Shown here one piece after another: positions 11,971 through 28,377 of a stretch of DNA of 64,000 nucleotides. The position numbers and the translations under genes were made by a program. The notes under the pieces were generated by a model, which was not told the DNA's origin, ran no database searches, and saw nothing but the letters and a program-made list of their open reading frames with translations. The first letter of the stretch is position 1. Each line of letters opens with the position of its first letter. Source of the DNA: Cunninghamella blakesleeana (taxonomy: Eukaryota; Mucoromycota; Mucoromycetes; Mucorales; Cunninghamellaceae); NCBI GenBank assembly GCA_017871115.1, contig JAFCIZ010000006.1, positions 2,294,001 to 2,358,000 of the forward strand. Direction: 5' to 3'.

Positions 11971-13784
11971 AAAATAACTTGCATATATCCATATAAATAT
12001 AATATAAATTTACTTTCCAGGTTTATCTATCAGGCCGCCACTATCTGACTGACAGCATAACAAAATATACTCTTGTAAAGCTTCACGGTCAAAAAAATAA
12101 TCCACTGGGAATAGTCATACAAACAAATAAATAATAAAAATTTTAATCAATAACTATTTTCATATGTAAATATTGTTTTTATTTTATTATTGTTTTTCAA
12201 CTTACATTTATCATCAGTAACTATAGAAGGATCTTTTCTTATTAATTCCGCATTAATAAGTGGAAAATCACCAGCGCCCCAAAATGAATAACAGCCATCT
12301 ACCAATTTATTACTACGACCTTGGAATCCACCTTCAAGTTTCATTTGACGATCTGTACACCAATTCTATTTTGTATATATATAAGTGAGCGAATGGGTAG
12401 ATGGGTGAGACTGATTATATAATATTCCATTCTTTTTTTTCTTTTTTTTATTTATAATTATTGTTACCATAAATTTATCAATATTAAGTTTGTGCATTTC
12501 ACCCAAAATTTCGATCGCCGCCAATCCACAAAAGGTGTAACCATTGTGTGCTTCTTTACCTGGATATGGCCCAATACCACCTTCAAATGTTTGTGCACTA
12601 TATTTATATAATCAAATAAATATATATGTATATATAAATAACTCTGCTATAATCGTCCGATTTTTTTTTAAAAAAAAAACTAAATATACATATATATTAA
12701 GTATATATATATATAATACCTAGCAATAAAATCTCCACAATTTTCCATTAATTCAGGAGTTAATAAATTTGTAAGCGATGCTACAGATAATGCACAATAA
12801 GACCCACTAATTGTTATATATATATATATAAATATATAAATGCTCATTTTTATTATATTTTTGGTCATATAATGGCATATTTTATTATTATTATTAAGCT
12901 ATAATTTTTTATTTTTATTTTTTACCGAATATCAATTTCACCACCGTAATGCATTGTAAAAGACCCATCAGGTTGTTTCATTCGAAGTAAAAATTGATAT
13001 AGTTTTTTTCTATCAATAGCATCATAGGCCTCGTTGGTGCCTAAAATAGCAAGTGAATTGACAGCGGCATAAGTAGTTGCTAAATGAGCCAGTTGGCCAG
13101 GTCCACCTCCAAATCCACCTTCAGAATGTTGACATGCTTTTAATGTATCTATTCCACTTTTGAATAAATGGTTAAAAGTAAAGAAAAGGTATACTTGTTA
13201 ATTAATTTATTATTGTTATTATTGTTATCTATTTATTTATTTGTATATTATGAACTTTATTTACCGTGTTATAATATCTTTTGTAATAGGTGCCTCTAAT
13301 AAACCAAGAGATTGCAACATCCAATACATTAACCAAGGTCGACTTGCATCTAAACTAACTAACCATCGTCCCAAATACTGGAGTCCACGATTGACGTATT
13401 TAATGTGTAACTGACGTTCAAGAAGAATACTATATATTTATATAAACATATAAATACAAATAAAAATAAAAAAAGATAGCTATATTGCTTAATATAAATG
13501 GCTAAATAATAATAAAATAATTATTCATGTACCTATCTAAAGATTCCTTTTGAAGATTATTTGGTGCATAAGGTATGAATCTTTCTAGTACAGATTCTTC
13601 GGTACGTTTCTATTAATCCAATTATATATAAATATATATAAAAACACGTTATAAAAAAGTACTACTATTAAAAAAAAACTATTCTTTATATAAATTATAC
13701 TTGTTCGATTGAAGATTCCGTTGGAAATTTATCATCTTTCATACGCAAACTTTGTAAAGGAATATTTCCATTGAGTATACCCAT
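11318..13784 (-). CDS. RAM1: Protein farnesyltransferase subunit beta
   Basis: Ten exons splice to 453 aa: 13784-13701, 13609-13533, 13429-13265, 13156-12926, 12806-12720, 12597-12468, 12365-12206, 12104-12014, 11813-11621, 11461-11318. Farnesyltransferase joins a C15 isoprenoid to the Cys of C-terminal CaaX boxes (Ras, a-type mating pheromones). The beta subunit carries the active site. The alpha-alpha barrel repeats are plain: H-S-E-G-G-F-G-G-G-P-G-Q, Q-P-D-G-S-F, T-F-E-G-G-I-G-P-Y-P-G, L-E-G-G-F-Q-G-R-S-N-K. Zinc ligands are Asp281 and Cys283 in V-D-G-C-Y-S-F-W and His348 in Y-H-T-C-Y-C-L-S-G. The length matches yeast (431) and mammals (437). These features fit FTase beta rather than GGTase beta. 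The intron between exons 8 and 9 holds a 59-nt T run. The C-terminus is acidic. Confidence 0.95.
11909..11967. repeat. 59-nt poly-T tract inside a RAM1 intron
   Basis: Uninterrupted T run (A on the coding strand, so poly-A in the pre-mRNA) within the intron between RAM1 exons 8 and 9. Its exact length is uncertain in any assembly. Confidence 0.9.
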
Positions 13785-18108
<4,324 letters not shown>

Positions 18109-18963
18109 AAAAATAGCATTTTGATATTAATCAGTTTAGAAAAAAAAGTTTAAAAAAGGTTTTATAAGCTTATCATTCATTAATAAAATGAAAAAAAAAA
18201 AATTTAAAACAAAATGGGTGAATAGTTATGGAAGTCTTTGCTGAGCTTTAAAGAAGTTTTAAACCAGTTAAAAGTCGTTTTATTTTTCATATGTGTGGGA
18301 GTTGGAGTACTACATATTACTTAATTGGGTATATTAGGAATCAACCTTTTTTTTTTTTGGAGATAATCACCTTATATAAGAAAAGATCCAATCAAAATTC
18401 TCCCCTGATTACTCCTTTCGTTGTTTAAAGATAATACCCATCCTTTTTTTTTTTTTTTAATGTGTGAGAAGAAGAAAAGTATTATCACCCAAATTAAGAA
18501 AACACCATTTTTGGGGGAGGGAGGGTAAGGGAAAAGAAAAAGAGAGGGAGAGGAGTTTTAAGAGGAGAAAGTGGGGGGGGAGGGAATTTATTTTATATAT
18601 CATAAGTGATGTAGATAACGCACGGTGAAAGTTAGTCCTTTTGATTGGTGACAGTAAAAATTTTGGCATAATCGATAAACTAATAATAAATAAACATTTT
18701 GCGCAACTGATTTCTTATTTTTCCTTTTATATTTTCATTATTTCTTTCCTTCTTTTTTTTTTCTTTCTCTTTTCTTTTCTCTTCTTTTTTCTTTTCCATT
18801 CCTTTACTCATTCATTTTTTTATTACTTTTTACTTTCCTTTTTACTTTTAAAATAATATTTTTTTTATTTTAAACATATACTCTTGCTTATTTTTATTTT
18901 CTTTAAAATAAAAAACTCAAATTTAATTTTATATATATATAATATTTCTATGGTTAATTTACT
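18109..18963. promoter_or_regulatory. Intergenic spacer and ECL1-like gene promoter
   Basis: Holds the 3' end of the RBBP4-like gene and the promoter of the next. A G/A-rich strand segment (18516-18590) gives way to a long pyrimidine-rich leader (18715-18870) before the ATG. An ATTGG (reverse CCAAT) occurs at about 18643-18648. No gene in the spacer. Confidence 0.45.
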
Positions 18964-19455
18964 ATGAGCGATCTTTCTTGGTGTACCCACTGTGATAAAT
19001 CAATTAGTCAATATTCTGAATCACTATATTGCAGTGAACAATGTTTACGTGCTGATGCTTTAAGGAATCATCCATTACTTGGCTATACATATCCTGAATT
19101 TCAAAATTTTCCACGACCTTATAATAATAACATTAACCATCATCATCCTAACAATCATACTATTATTAAAAAACAACAACAGCCTAATTCTATATTACAG
19201 TCATTTTCATCAACATCATCTTCCATACCTACTACCTCTTCATCCATAAAAACAACTACCAATCCTTTAACTTCTTATTATCATAGCTCTACCTCAAGCG
19301 ATTCATTAAATACCTTACCATCTCTATCCAGTTCCCATTCTTCCTATCATAGTTCACCTACATTATCAGCTTGTAATGATGATTCAACCTCTCATCTCCC
19401 TCCATTGGATGATATTTCATCTATGATACCAATTAATAAAAAGAATAACAACAAC

Positions 19456-19492
<37 letters not shown>

Positions 19493-19584
19493 CTTCAGTA
19501 CATAAATCAAATATACCATCTTGTTTATTAATTGGCGCCACTACTCCGACTACTGCTGTATCTCGATATCAAGTATTTTATTAG
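18964..19584 (+). CDS. ECL1-type zinc-finger protein (life-span regulatory factor family)
   Basis: Single exon, 206 aa. The N-terminus has the short Ecl1 zinc motif W-C-x2-C-D-K-x-I-S (Cys7, Cys10) followed by S-L-Y-C-S-E-Q-C (Cys23, Cys27), so C-x2-C-x12-C-x3-C. Fission-yeast Ecl1 and relatives are small nuclear proteins that extend chronological life span and respond to sulfur, zinc or nutrient depletion. The rest is Ser/Thr/Asn-rich low-complexity sequence, including a 15-residue Asn run from an AAT repeat near residues 163-177, and is longer than yeast members. A short hydrophobic patch (S-C-L-L-I-G-A-T) precedes the C-terminus. Function beyond the family motif is unknown. Confidence 0.75.
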
Positions 19585-21334
19585 TTGAAAAAAAAAATAA
19601 CAATATGAAAAAATTCCCTCTTTGTTTTATATATAATTATTTTTACAGTTTATTTCATTATATCATCCTCATTATCATCAATCTTTAGCTACTTTTTTTT
19701 TTTTAATCATGTATATCATTTTTTTAATTTTTTTTTTTTTAAAGTAATAAAGAAATATTATTCTTATTATTATTATTCTTATTATTATTTTTAACGCTCA
19801 TTATTATTTTTTATTCATTAACCGACAACTCCTTTTTGGAAAACTTTCACATTTAATCAATTATGAAATCTTTATATATATACATATCAAATCATATAAC
19901 AATAATAAAATTCCTTTAGTCTCTCCTTTTTAAAAAAGTTAAAAATAAAAAATTAGGTGATCATTTCATTATATTTCTACCACTCATTATCCTACACACG
20001 TTCTTTTATTTTTTAAAAAAAATAATAATCTTGTGGATTTTTATTTCTCTCCCTTATTTCATTATTATATAGAAAATTGAACTGATATTTTAATTATATT
20101 CAACTTTTTTTTTATTTTTTTTTGAAAAGAATGAATGGTTAATGATTATTTAATAAAGATTTGCGTCGCTTTCATTAAAATAAAATATATAAAACAGGGA
20201 ATCTCATGAGTTTTTACGGAGATTTAAAAAAAAATAAGGGTAACCATTTTTTTTTTTTAAAAAAAAAAAGGTATTACCTATACGATGCTGTTTTAAATAA
20301 AAAATATTTTCAACAGGGATTCTTTTAGAACAATTATTATAAATAAGATAAATGACTCACCTTTGAACCTATACATTTTTTTTTTTTTTTTTTTTTTACT
20401 TTGTTTTCTTTTAGCATGAAAGAGAATGATGCTGGTACCCATATTTAATTTAAAAAAAAAAAATAAGACATTAAAAAAAATATACCCTTTTCTACCAATC
20501 AATTATATAAAATCATCTTTTAATTTTGGTTTCATTTTATATATATATATGTGCGTGTGTTTGTTTCTCTTATTATGCAATCATTAACTATTTGCATATA
20601 TATATATATCAAAAGATGGTCATAATATATGTATATATACGTAGATGAGGATGATCTTGATTATCCAATCATAATGGTTTTTTATCCTATAATGGCTCAT
20701 TTTTTACCTTCCTCATGAACTTTTTTTTAATATTAAATTCATTTTATTACGTTTTAATTTTAAACGTATCATCCAATTGACAACCGTTAGGTCGGTTCCA
20801 TTCAGGTTTTTATTATAATTGTTCCAAATCAAGTTTATTATTATGTTCCTGAGATTAGTTTCTTGGAATTTTATGTTTATTTTTTTAAAAGTAAAAAAGT
20901 AGTGGATGAAAACATTATTTCATGGGCGCCTTATAATTTTTCTAAGCTATCTATCTATATATCTATATACATCTATATATATACATATATATATATACAT
21001 AATAAAAACAAATAAACTAAGAGATGAAAAAAGTATTAATACGTATAATATTTTGTTAAAATAAAAGCCTGGGATTGAATATAATGGTTTATCCTTAGAG
21101 ACAAACTAAAAAAAAAATGCCTTATCTGTGTTACTATTATAAAAAATGGAAAGGGTACTGATCATCTATTTATATTTTCCATGACATCATTGAGCATTTT
21201 TTTATATCTATTTTTTTCTCATCTATGTGTTGCTTTTGGTTTTTTAATAAAAAAGGTTTGTTTAAAACTGACCAATCATAATAATCTCATTCATCATATT
21301 TGTTTATTAAAAAAAAGGTAACACATAAAAAAAA
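19585..21334. other. Convergent 3' spacer, 1.75 kb
   Basis: Lies between the stop of the ECL1-like gene and the stop of the receptor gene on the other strand, which is long for a convergent spacer in this window. T-runs (20379-20397), a T10A10 junction (20249-20269) and TA repeats near 20540, 20600 and 20960-21000 are present. No ORF or RNA gene was recognised on either strand. Confidence 0.5.
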
Positions 21335-24300
21335 TTATTCCACAACAAACCATCTTGATCCTGCATAATTTCTATTCCAATATTCTAATAATGTAAAAAT
21401 TCTATTATGGTCACCATCATCATCCTTCTTTTGTTGTTGCTCGTCTAAAGTAGTACTATTCCAGTCAAATTGTTCATTTTTAATATGTATAATCATTGAC
21501 CAACCATAAATTAATCCATCTTTTTCAGCTATGTATAGATCTTCATCATTCCTATAAGATGGATCATCATAGCTCATTAATGATTTTATTGTAGTAGGTG
21601 ATAAAATAACAGAATCTCTTGAATGTCGTTGACTCGCTGTAGTAAATGTATAAGAGAATTGTGGCCCATTAGTAGATAATTTTAATAATTTATTATTACT
21701 GGTATTCGCTTTATCGTTACTTTTTCTTTTTTTCTTTCTTTTAAAAAAATGATCAAGATGGTTGTTCTCTGGTAGTTTTTTATCTTCCTCTTTTTGCTGC
21801 AGCTGTTGTTGATAATATTGAAAGGTTGGTACATTAAGCCCTTTATAATAATCATCCGTACTACCTGTGACAATACTACTTGCTCTATTCGATAAGATGG
21901 TAGAAATTCTATCTGTTGTTGTTTCATGGGAATGAAATGACAAGGTAGAAGATGTGGAATGTTTTCTTCCTAAGATAGAAGGTGACTTGATTCTTCTTAA
22001 AGGTGGTGATTGTAAAAAAGAAACGCGGTCATGCGGTGATGATGTACATGGAGAAGGCTGAGGAAGAAGTGACGATGGAAGAGAAGAAGGAGAATAAAGC
22101 TGTTGGTGGTGATGATGATGTCTATAATGTGGGATAGTAGGTGATGATGCTACTGAGTTAATACTTATTGATGAATCATTTTTGATTCTAGGTTGAGGTT
22201 GATGCTGGTTTTGATAATGATGTAATATTCGATGCAGAAAAGATTTTTTGAAGTCATCTACTGACCCTTCATTTGAATTTTGTGGATAAATAGGTGGTAA
22301 TGATGTAACAGAAAGATTTCCGCTGTTCCTCAAAGAACTGGAATATACTCTATTTGACCCATTTTTAGGATAACCAATATTAAAACTATCCACACTTGTA
22401 TTATTATTATTACTGCTACTGTTATTATTTTTATTTTCATTTAGAGATGATGAGGAATCTGTTAATATGGATAAATTGTAAAAATCGGAGTGTTGATCAG
22501 GCGGTAACAAAGAAGAAGAGCTTGGAAATGCATTATCATCGTATAAATTTAACAAATCTAGTGGCGGCGACGGTATTGGTGTTTTTAACTTGTTTTTTCC
22601 TTTATTACTGTCCTTATTGCTCTTATCATTATCACTAGAGTTGCCACTATCATTATTATTTTCGTTATTGTCAGAGGTATGACCAGCATTTAAAACTATA
22701 GGTTCCAATGGCGAATCATCTCCAAAATTTAAAGGTGGAAGGATTGAATCTATATTCTTTATGATAGGAGTGCATGTGCTTTTTGTTGAATAAGTTGATT
22801 TTCTATAATTATTGCTATCATTATCGTTAGGATGAGAATGAATATTATTGGTAGAATGAGCATTCAAATGATTACTGTGATGAATAGGAGTTACATCACG
22901 ATGGTTGAATGTGTATAATGATGTAGGAGTAGGTGTAGTTGTATGAGTCATGTTGTAATCAGTACTATCCCTTTGATGATGTTGATGGCGACGCGGCTTC
23001 ATACAAAATATATGGGATAGTATAAAATGTAAAGTTTGAGCTAACCATGGCCAACGATAAGGATTAATTTTTTTCTGCAAATTCAAACTATTGTCAAACC
23101 TTCCAATATTGTAACCACCTCTAAAGCCATATGTAGTTGAATACATAGATGTTGAAGGTAAACCAGCCATTGAATTTGCGTGAATTGTATCATGGTGATA
23201 ATTATTATCGTATTTCTTTCTATCCCCTTTTTCTGGTAAATTATATTCATCTATATACACTTTCCGTAAATACTTTCTAAACTTTTTTAAGCACAAATTA
23301 ACTGCTGGATCAATAAAATAGATGATGCTTATCAAAGCACCTATTTATAAAATAAAATAAAATAAAGTGGAATATAATAAATATCATTTTTTTTTCTTTT
23401 TTCTATTTCTTTTGTTCTCTATCCCTTATTTTTTCTTTTTCTTTTTTACCTTATTTTATTTTACCTTGTAAAGCGGAAAATGCAAATGCAGCTGTAACTA
23501 AACCGGACGGAGGAGGATTATATAGATCCAACCGGAACTCGCAGATAATCGTAAATATTCCACAAAATAGTAGTACTATTTATTTATTAATATTTTTTTA
23601 TTTTAATATATATATATGTCATTAATATTACTATTTTATGTCGAATAATATATTTATTTTAATATTTATATCGCCTATATCCTTATAATTACCAAGAGAA
23701 CAACATAAGTTTTGAATAATGACTTTTCTATAAACTTTGACTGAATCAAAATGTGTACTAGAATCTATCGATATTCCACTTAGACGATTATTATTATTTA
23801 CTACATAATGTAAAGGTGTTTCGATAGGATTGGTTATTTCCAAGATATACTGTATAAGTAAGGAAAGCGAGCATAAAGTTGAAAGTCCAATAATAAATAG
23901 CAATAGGCCAACATACCATATCTAAATTTTAAATAGATAAATATTTATATAGAATAATGGTTATTTGTTTATACCTCTAACTACTTATATTCTCACTCTA
24001 TTACAACTATTATATATATATAGAAACTTTACTCTTAAATTATGATGTCCTTTTGTATAGTCAAAATATGCATATAACCTATGGAAAAAAAAAAAAAAAA
24101 AAGAAATAAATAAATAAAGAAAAAGGTTGGGGAAAAATACATACAGTAATAAACTTTAAAAACCACTTTTTTTTTTTTTTTTACCAACAGTTCACTTCTG
24201 CTTCATTATTTAAAATTTCAAAACGCATTAAACTTGAGAGAATAATATCCGCAATGGAAATCAAAGTAATAAATAAATAATAGTATTTTTCCAATAAAAG

Positions 24301-24684
24301 AGGATGATGAATATCCAAGACCAAAACCGCTACCGAATGAACACCGACCAAAGCAATACATAATAATGAGATATTATCCAACCATCGCATTAAAATGACA
24401 GTGACAGTGCAAGCCAATGAAAAAGTATTTTGAATAAAAGCTAAACGAATGATATATCGAATAAAATTAAATAGACTGGATAAAACGATTAACCGTAATG
24501 ATATCCGATTTACTTCAGAATATTTATAACAATAAGCTAAAATAAAGTGAGTGATTATCACAATAATGGTGAACAATAAAGATACGGGTATAATTGTTAC
24601 TAAGGCATAAAACGTATTGTGAACTAGCTGATCATCACCATTGGTAATAGTATTATTTATGGAATTATTATATATGTCATCCAT
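21335..24684 (-). CDS. Putative seven-transmembrane (GPCR-like) receptor with a 650-residue low-complexity tail
   Basis: Five exons (24684-24185, 24078-24033, 23921-23693, 23575-23465, 23340-21335) splice in frame to 963 aa. Hydrophobic segments at about 25-52, 61-84, 88-122, 134-152, 183-209, 259-272 and 282-306 make seven membrane spans. The outside N-terminus has N-x-S/T sites. A Cys at the start of span 3 (Cys91) and one in the second outer loop (Cys166) could pair as in GPCRs. Span 7 reads A-L-Q-G-A-L-I-S-I-I-Y-F-I-D-P-A-V, close to the L-Q-G...Y/F...P end of fungal Git3/cAR-like receptors. The tail (about 310-963) begins with basic K-K-F-R-K-Y-L-R-K and is rich in Ser, Asn, His and Pro with S-P sites, suiting phosphorylation control. 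No RGS or kinase domain was seen. Ligand unknown. GPCR identity is inferred from topology and weak motifs. Confidence 0.72.
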
Positions 24685-25178
24685 TCTACGTTGTGTTCAA
24701 TTAATAAATAAATAAAATCAAATATAAATGATAAGAATAGAATACATTTTTCCTTTTTTTTTTTTCAAAAAAAATTAAAAATAAAATAATAAAATAATAA
24801 TACTCACCAACCCCTTTCCTATATAAACTTCAACTTTTTCTTTTTTTTTTTTTTTTTGATGGGTGTCGGAAAGAAAAGTAGACAAAAACAAAGACAGAAA
24901 TTTATAATATTATATATTTTCCTAATCTTCAAAACCATCGGAATCTACAAAAGGAAAAATGGAAAAGAGAAACAGAAACAATAATGAATACTAATAAAAA
25001 AAGCTTAATTTTTTTTTATTTAAAAAAAGTGGTCATTGAGTAGAAAGGAAGGGGGAATGATAATTATATATATAATTATATTGTATATAAAAAATATGAT
25101 TTAAATGTAATGGCAATAATAAAAATAATAGTGATATTTGAATTTTTTTATGCGAGTGTGTATATATATAAATAATAA
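24685..25178. other. Spacer between the receptor gene and the IF3 gene
   Basis: Promoter of the receptor gene and 3' region of IF3, both minus strand. A pyrimidine-rich tract followed by a good acceptor (on the minus strand, ccttttgtag at about 24947-24956) precedes a short frame ending D-S-D-G-F-E-D-stop. No upstream partner exon was found. Otherwise A+T-rich. Confidence 0.4.
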
Positions 25179-26024
25179 TTACTTTCTTAATTCAAATTGC
25201 ATCATGCAATTCGAACCAGAACGAGTAGGTGGTTTAGAAAGCTTAAAGTCTTTTAATTGTTGCTGAACTTGGTCAATGACTTCCTGTTGTGTATCTTTAT
25301 CAACTCGCTGTTGTCCTTTTTTATGCAAAATCTCAATTTTCACTTTATTTCCCTTTTCTAAAAACTGAATGGCTTTAGTTAATTTGTGACCCATATCATG
25401 TAAACTAACGTTCCAACCAAAATTGATTTCCTTGGTGATTTGTTCAGGTGTGTTGGTTTTTTTCTTTTTTTTATTTGCTTTTTCTTTTTCAAAAAGTTGT
25501 TTTTTTTCGAATAAACGACAGACTGGAGGGTGTGAAGTTGGATCTACTTCAATTAAAAAATAAAGTGATCGATCAAATTCTTGTAAAGCCATGGATAGTT
25601 TTTTACGTTGATGTACAGTTCCATTTTCATCCACAAAGGTGATCAATCGGCTAGTAATTTCTTCGTCCCTTTTTGGTCGTCCTCCTTTGACAATGGTTTT
25701 GTTGTTGGCTGCTGGAGTTGAATTATTATTATTACTACTATGAGATAAATTTCCTCCGCCTATTGATGTCTTCATAGTTGCGGATAAAGGAGAATATACT
25801 TTATTTTTTGGTATCGTTGTTGTTTGAAAGAGATCTTTGATAGCTCCTAATCGTACATTGTTTGATGCAGCATTTTTACTTTTGTTATTTAATAAATTGT
25901 TTGCTGTTGTAGCAGCTGGTGGTTGTCGAAGAGCTGTAGCTACATTACTATATCCACGTTTTATTCCATATCTAATGGATAAATTTGAACAGTGACATAC
26001 GGTTTTATTGACGACAAGTTGCAT
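25179..26024 (-). CDS. Mitochondrial translation initiation factor IF-3
   Basis: Single exon, 281 aa. IF3 binds the small mitoribosomal subunit, keeps subunits apart and checks start-codon pairing. The first ~110 residues are rich in Arg, Asn, Ser and Ala with few acids and look like a mitochondrial targeting leader plus linker. The IF3 N-domain follows (about 121-190): I-T-S-R-L-I-T-F-V-D-E-N-G, M-A-L-Q-E-F-D-R-S-L-Y-F-L-I-E-V and P-P-V-C-R-L-F. A lysine-rich hinge (N-K-K-K-K-K-T) leads to the C-domain with K-E-I-N-F-G-W-N-V-S-L-H-D-M-G-H-K-L-T-K-A-I-Q-F-L and V-K-I-E-I-L-H-K-K-G. Yeast Aim23 is the counterpart. The stop codon overlaps a GT (AGAAA|GTAATT) that could be a donor, but no convincing extra exon follows. 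Confidence 0.88.
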   Translation of the reverse strand: MQLVVNKTVCHCSNLSIRYGIKRGYSNVATALRQPPAATTANNLLNNKSKNAASNNVRLGAIKDLFQTTTIPKNKVYSPLSATMKTSIGGGNLSHSSNNNNSTPAANNKTIVKGGRPKRDEEITSRLITFVDENGTVHQRKKLSMALQEFDRSLYFLIEVDPTSHPPVCRLFEKKQLFEKEKANKKKKKTNTPEQITKEINFGWNVSLHDMGHKLTKAIQFLEKGNKVKIEILHKKGQQRVDKDTQQEVIDQVQQQLKDFKLSKPPTRSGSNCMMQFELRK

Positions 26025-26354
26025 TATATTGATATTTTTATTATTTTTTCTTTAAATTAAATTATAATCTTATAAAAAAAATATGAGGATAAGAAAGAAA
26101 AAATTAATTGTTCCCTGTCGTTTTTTTTAAAAAAATACTTTCTAAAAAGTCACGATAATCTCCGCCGACTCCAAAAATGGAAATCAATTTTCATTATTTG
26201 ATCAAAAAAATGATTCGTTATTTAACCTTTTTTTTGTTGTAATAAAAATATATTTATTTCATGAATAATATATAATATAAATAAAAGGAAATAATATATA
26301 TATATATTTATATATAATTAAATTAAACTAATAATAATAATAAGGATAATAATG

Positions 26355-26406
<52 letters not shown>

Positions 26407-26479
26407 TATATATGTGAGGGAATATTTATCTAAAAAAATAATGCATCCATAAAAAATAATCTCTTTTTTTTTGCGATAT
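26025..26479. other. Spacer with a TAA microsatellite
   Basis: Holds the IF3 promoter and the 3' region of the ketopantoate hydroxymethyltransferase gene, plus a (TAA/ATA)n array at 26355-26403. No gene. Confidence 0.6.
26355..26403. repeat. (ATA)16 microsatellite
   Basis: Uninterrupted trinucleotide repeat about 80 bp past the stop codon of the ketopantoate hydroxymethyltransferase gene, probably within its 3' untranslated region. Confidence 0.95.
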
Positions 26480-27920
26480 TTAAGCATGGTTAGCTACACC
26501 AAGAGATTCTTGTACCGATTTATCATCATTATTTTTTTGTTGAACTGCTTGCCAAAATTTATCCAACTGAACTTGGTCAATAGGATAAGTATGCTGAGGA
26601 GCTGGAAATTGTCTATTTTTCACATCCATATGAAATTCATTAAGGGCTTTAGTCATGATTTGATTCAAATTGGCGTATTGTTTAGTGAATTTAGGAACAA
26701 AACGATCAAATAGTCCCAAAGCATCATTTAATACAAGTACTTGACCAGAACATTGAACACCAGCACCAATACCAATAGTAGGAATTGATAATTGTTGAGT
26801 AATATAACCTGCTATTTCAGCTGGCATAGCCTCCAAAACCACAGAGAATGCACCGGCTTCTTGAACAGCTAAAGCATCTTCTAAAATCCCTAAAGCTTGT
26901 TTACTAGTTTTACCTTGAACACGGAATCCACCTAATGCTGATTGTCGTTGAGGTGTTAATCCAATATGAGCCATCACAGGAATTCCAACAGAGGTCAATT
27001 TTCGAATAGTAGACGCCATTTCTTTTCCTCCTTCTAATTTAACTGCTTCCACATTACCTTCCTTTAAAAATTTAAGCGAAACTTTGACAGCTTCTTCGGT
27101 ACTGGCTTCATAACTTCCATAAGGCAAATCAGCTACAAGAAAAGGTGCCTTGCTTCCCCTTGATACAGCTCTGCAGTGATGTAACATTTCCTATATTATC
27201 GATTAAAATAAAAAATAATTACTATATAAAGCTACCATTCCTTTTTTTTTTGTATATATATATATCAAACGTCAAACCATTCTCTACTACTCTCTCCTTT
27301 CGTTTATACATATATATTAACTTTTTTATTGTACTTTTTTATAATTATATATTTATATATTACCTCAACTGTTAAAGGATTAGTAGATTCATATCCTAAA
27401 GTTACCATAGCAAGTGAATCCCCAACAAGGCAAATGTCAATACCAGATTGTTCTACCATTAAACCTGTAGGGTAGTCTTGAGCTGTCATCATAGAAATAG
27501 GTTCCCCATTCTTATACATACGATTTATTGTTTTAATAGTTACTTTATTTCTATCTAAAGAAATTAATAGTTATATTTAAGTTAATAAAAAATAAAGTAT
27601 AAACATTATATATATTATTAAAAGTAAAATAAGTAAATAAATAAATAAAATTTTTTTAAAAAAAAAAGAAAGAAAGAGATATGAAAAAAGAAAAAATTCA
27701 TGAAAAATTTAAATTTTTGTGAAACTTAAAAACAAAAAAAATACTTACGTTGTACGGAGGTTGGCGCAGAAGCCGAAGGTTTAGGAGGAGGACTAGAATA
27801 AAATCTTGAGTGAGGCATGTGAATACTTGCAGCAGCCACTGGGGCTAATTTTCCCCCCATCTTAGTAATACATATTTTTTGTAAAGTATTTTTTACTTGT
27901 GATCGAAGAATATAAGACAT
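26480..27920 (-). CDS. ECM31: 3-methyl-2-oxobutanoate hydroxymethyltransferase (ketopantoate hydroxymethyltransferase, PanB-like)
   Basis: Three exons (27920-27749, 27554-27364, 27190-26480) splice to 357 aa. The enzyme transfers a hydroxymethyl group from methylene-THF to 2-oxoisovalerate, giving ketopantoate, the first committed step to pantothenate and CoA. Evidence: [35 protein letters not shown] (metal Asp in G-D-S), then [27 protein letters not shown] and T-I-G-I-G-A-G. The N-terminus ([10 protein letters not shown], rich in basic and Ser residues up to about residue 55) looks like a mitochondrial presequence, as expected for the fungal enzyme. Exon 2 was started at TTTAG|AT because the nearer ATAG would run into a stop. 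Length fits the family after removing the leader. Confidence 0.94.
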
Positions 27921-28377
27921 TTTTTTAGTGTTTATAACCAAAAATATTAAATAAATAAGTTTTATAAAATAATATTAATGATGATGATTAATAAATAAAA
28001 AATAATAATAATATTTTCTTTTATAAAAATAAAATATAAAGAAAAAATAAAAATTGAAAGGGAAAGAAAAGAAAAAGAAAAAGTCTATTTTTTTTTTCTT
28101 TTATAAAAAGGAGAAACCAATTGTTAATTGAAAAAAAAAATTTCATTTGTAATAGAAAATTGAAAGAATTAAGCAGTTCAAAGTCAGATTTTTTTTCCAT
28201 ATTAGTTACTAATTTATATATAATGCGATATAATATATAAAATCAATCGTTTTATTTTATTTTATTGTTATTTTTTATACAATATATAAAAATGATATAC
28301 ACACATAAATTCAAAAGATTATTATTAAACATTTATGATTTAAAAAAAAGAAAATAAAGCAATTACGTATAAAAAAA
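27921..28377. other. Spacer between PanB-like and DRE2 genes
   Basis: Both genes lie on the minus strand, so this holds the promoter of the PanB-like gene and the 3' region of DRE2. It has A-rich and TTTTATTTTATT-type tracts only. Confidence 0.6.
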
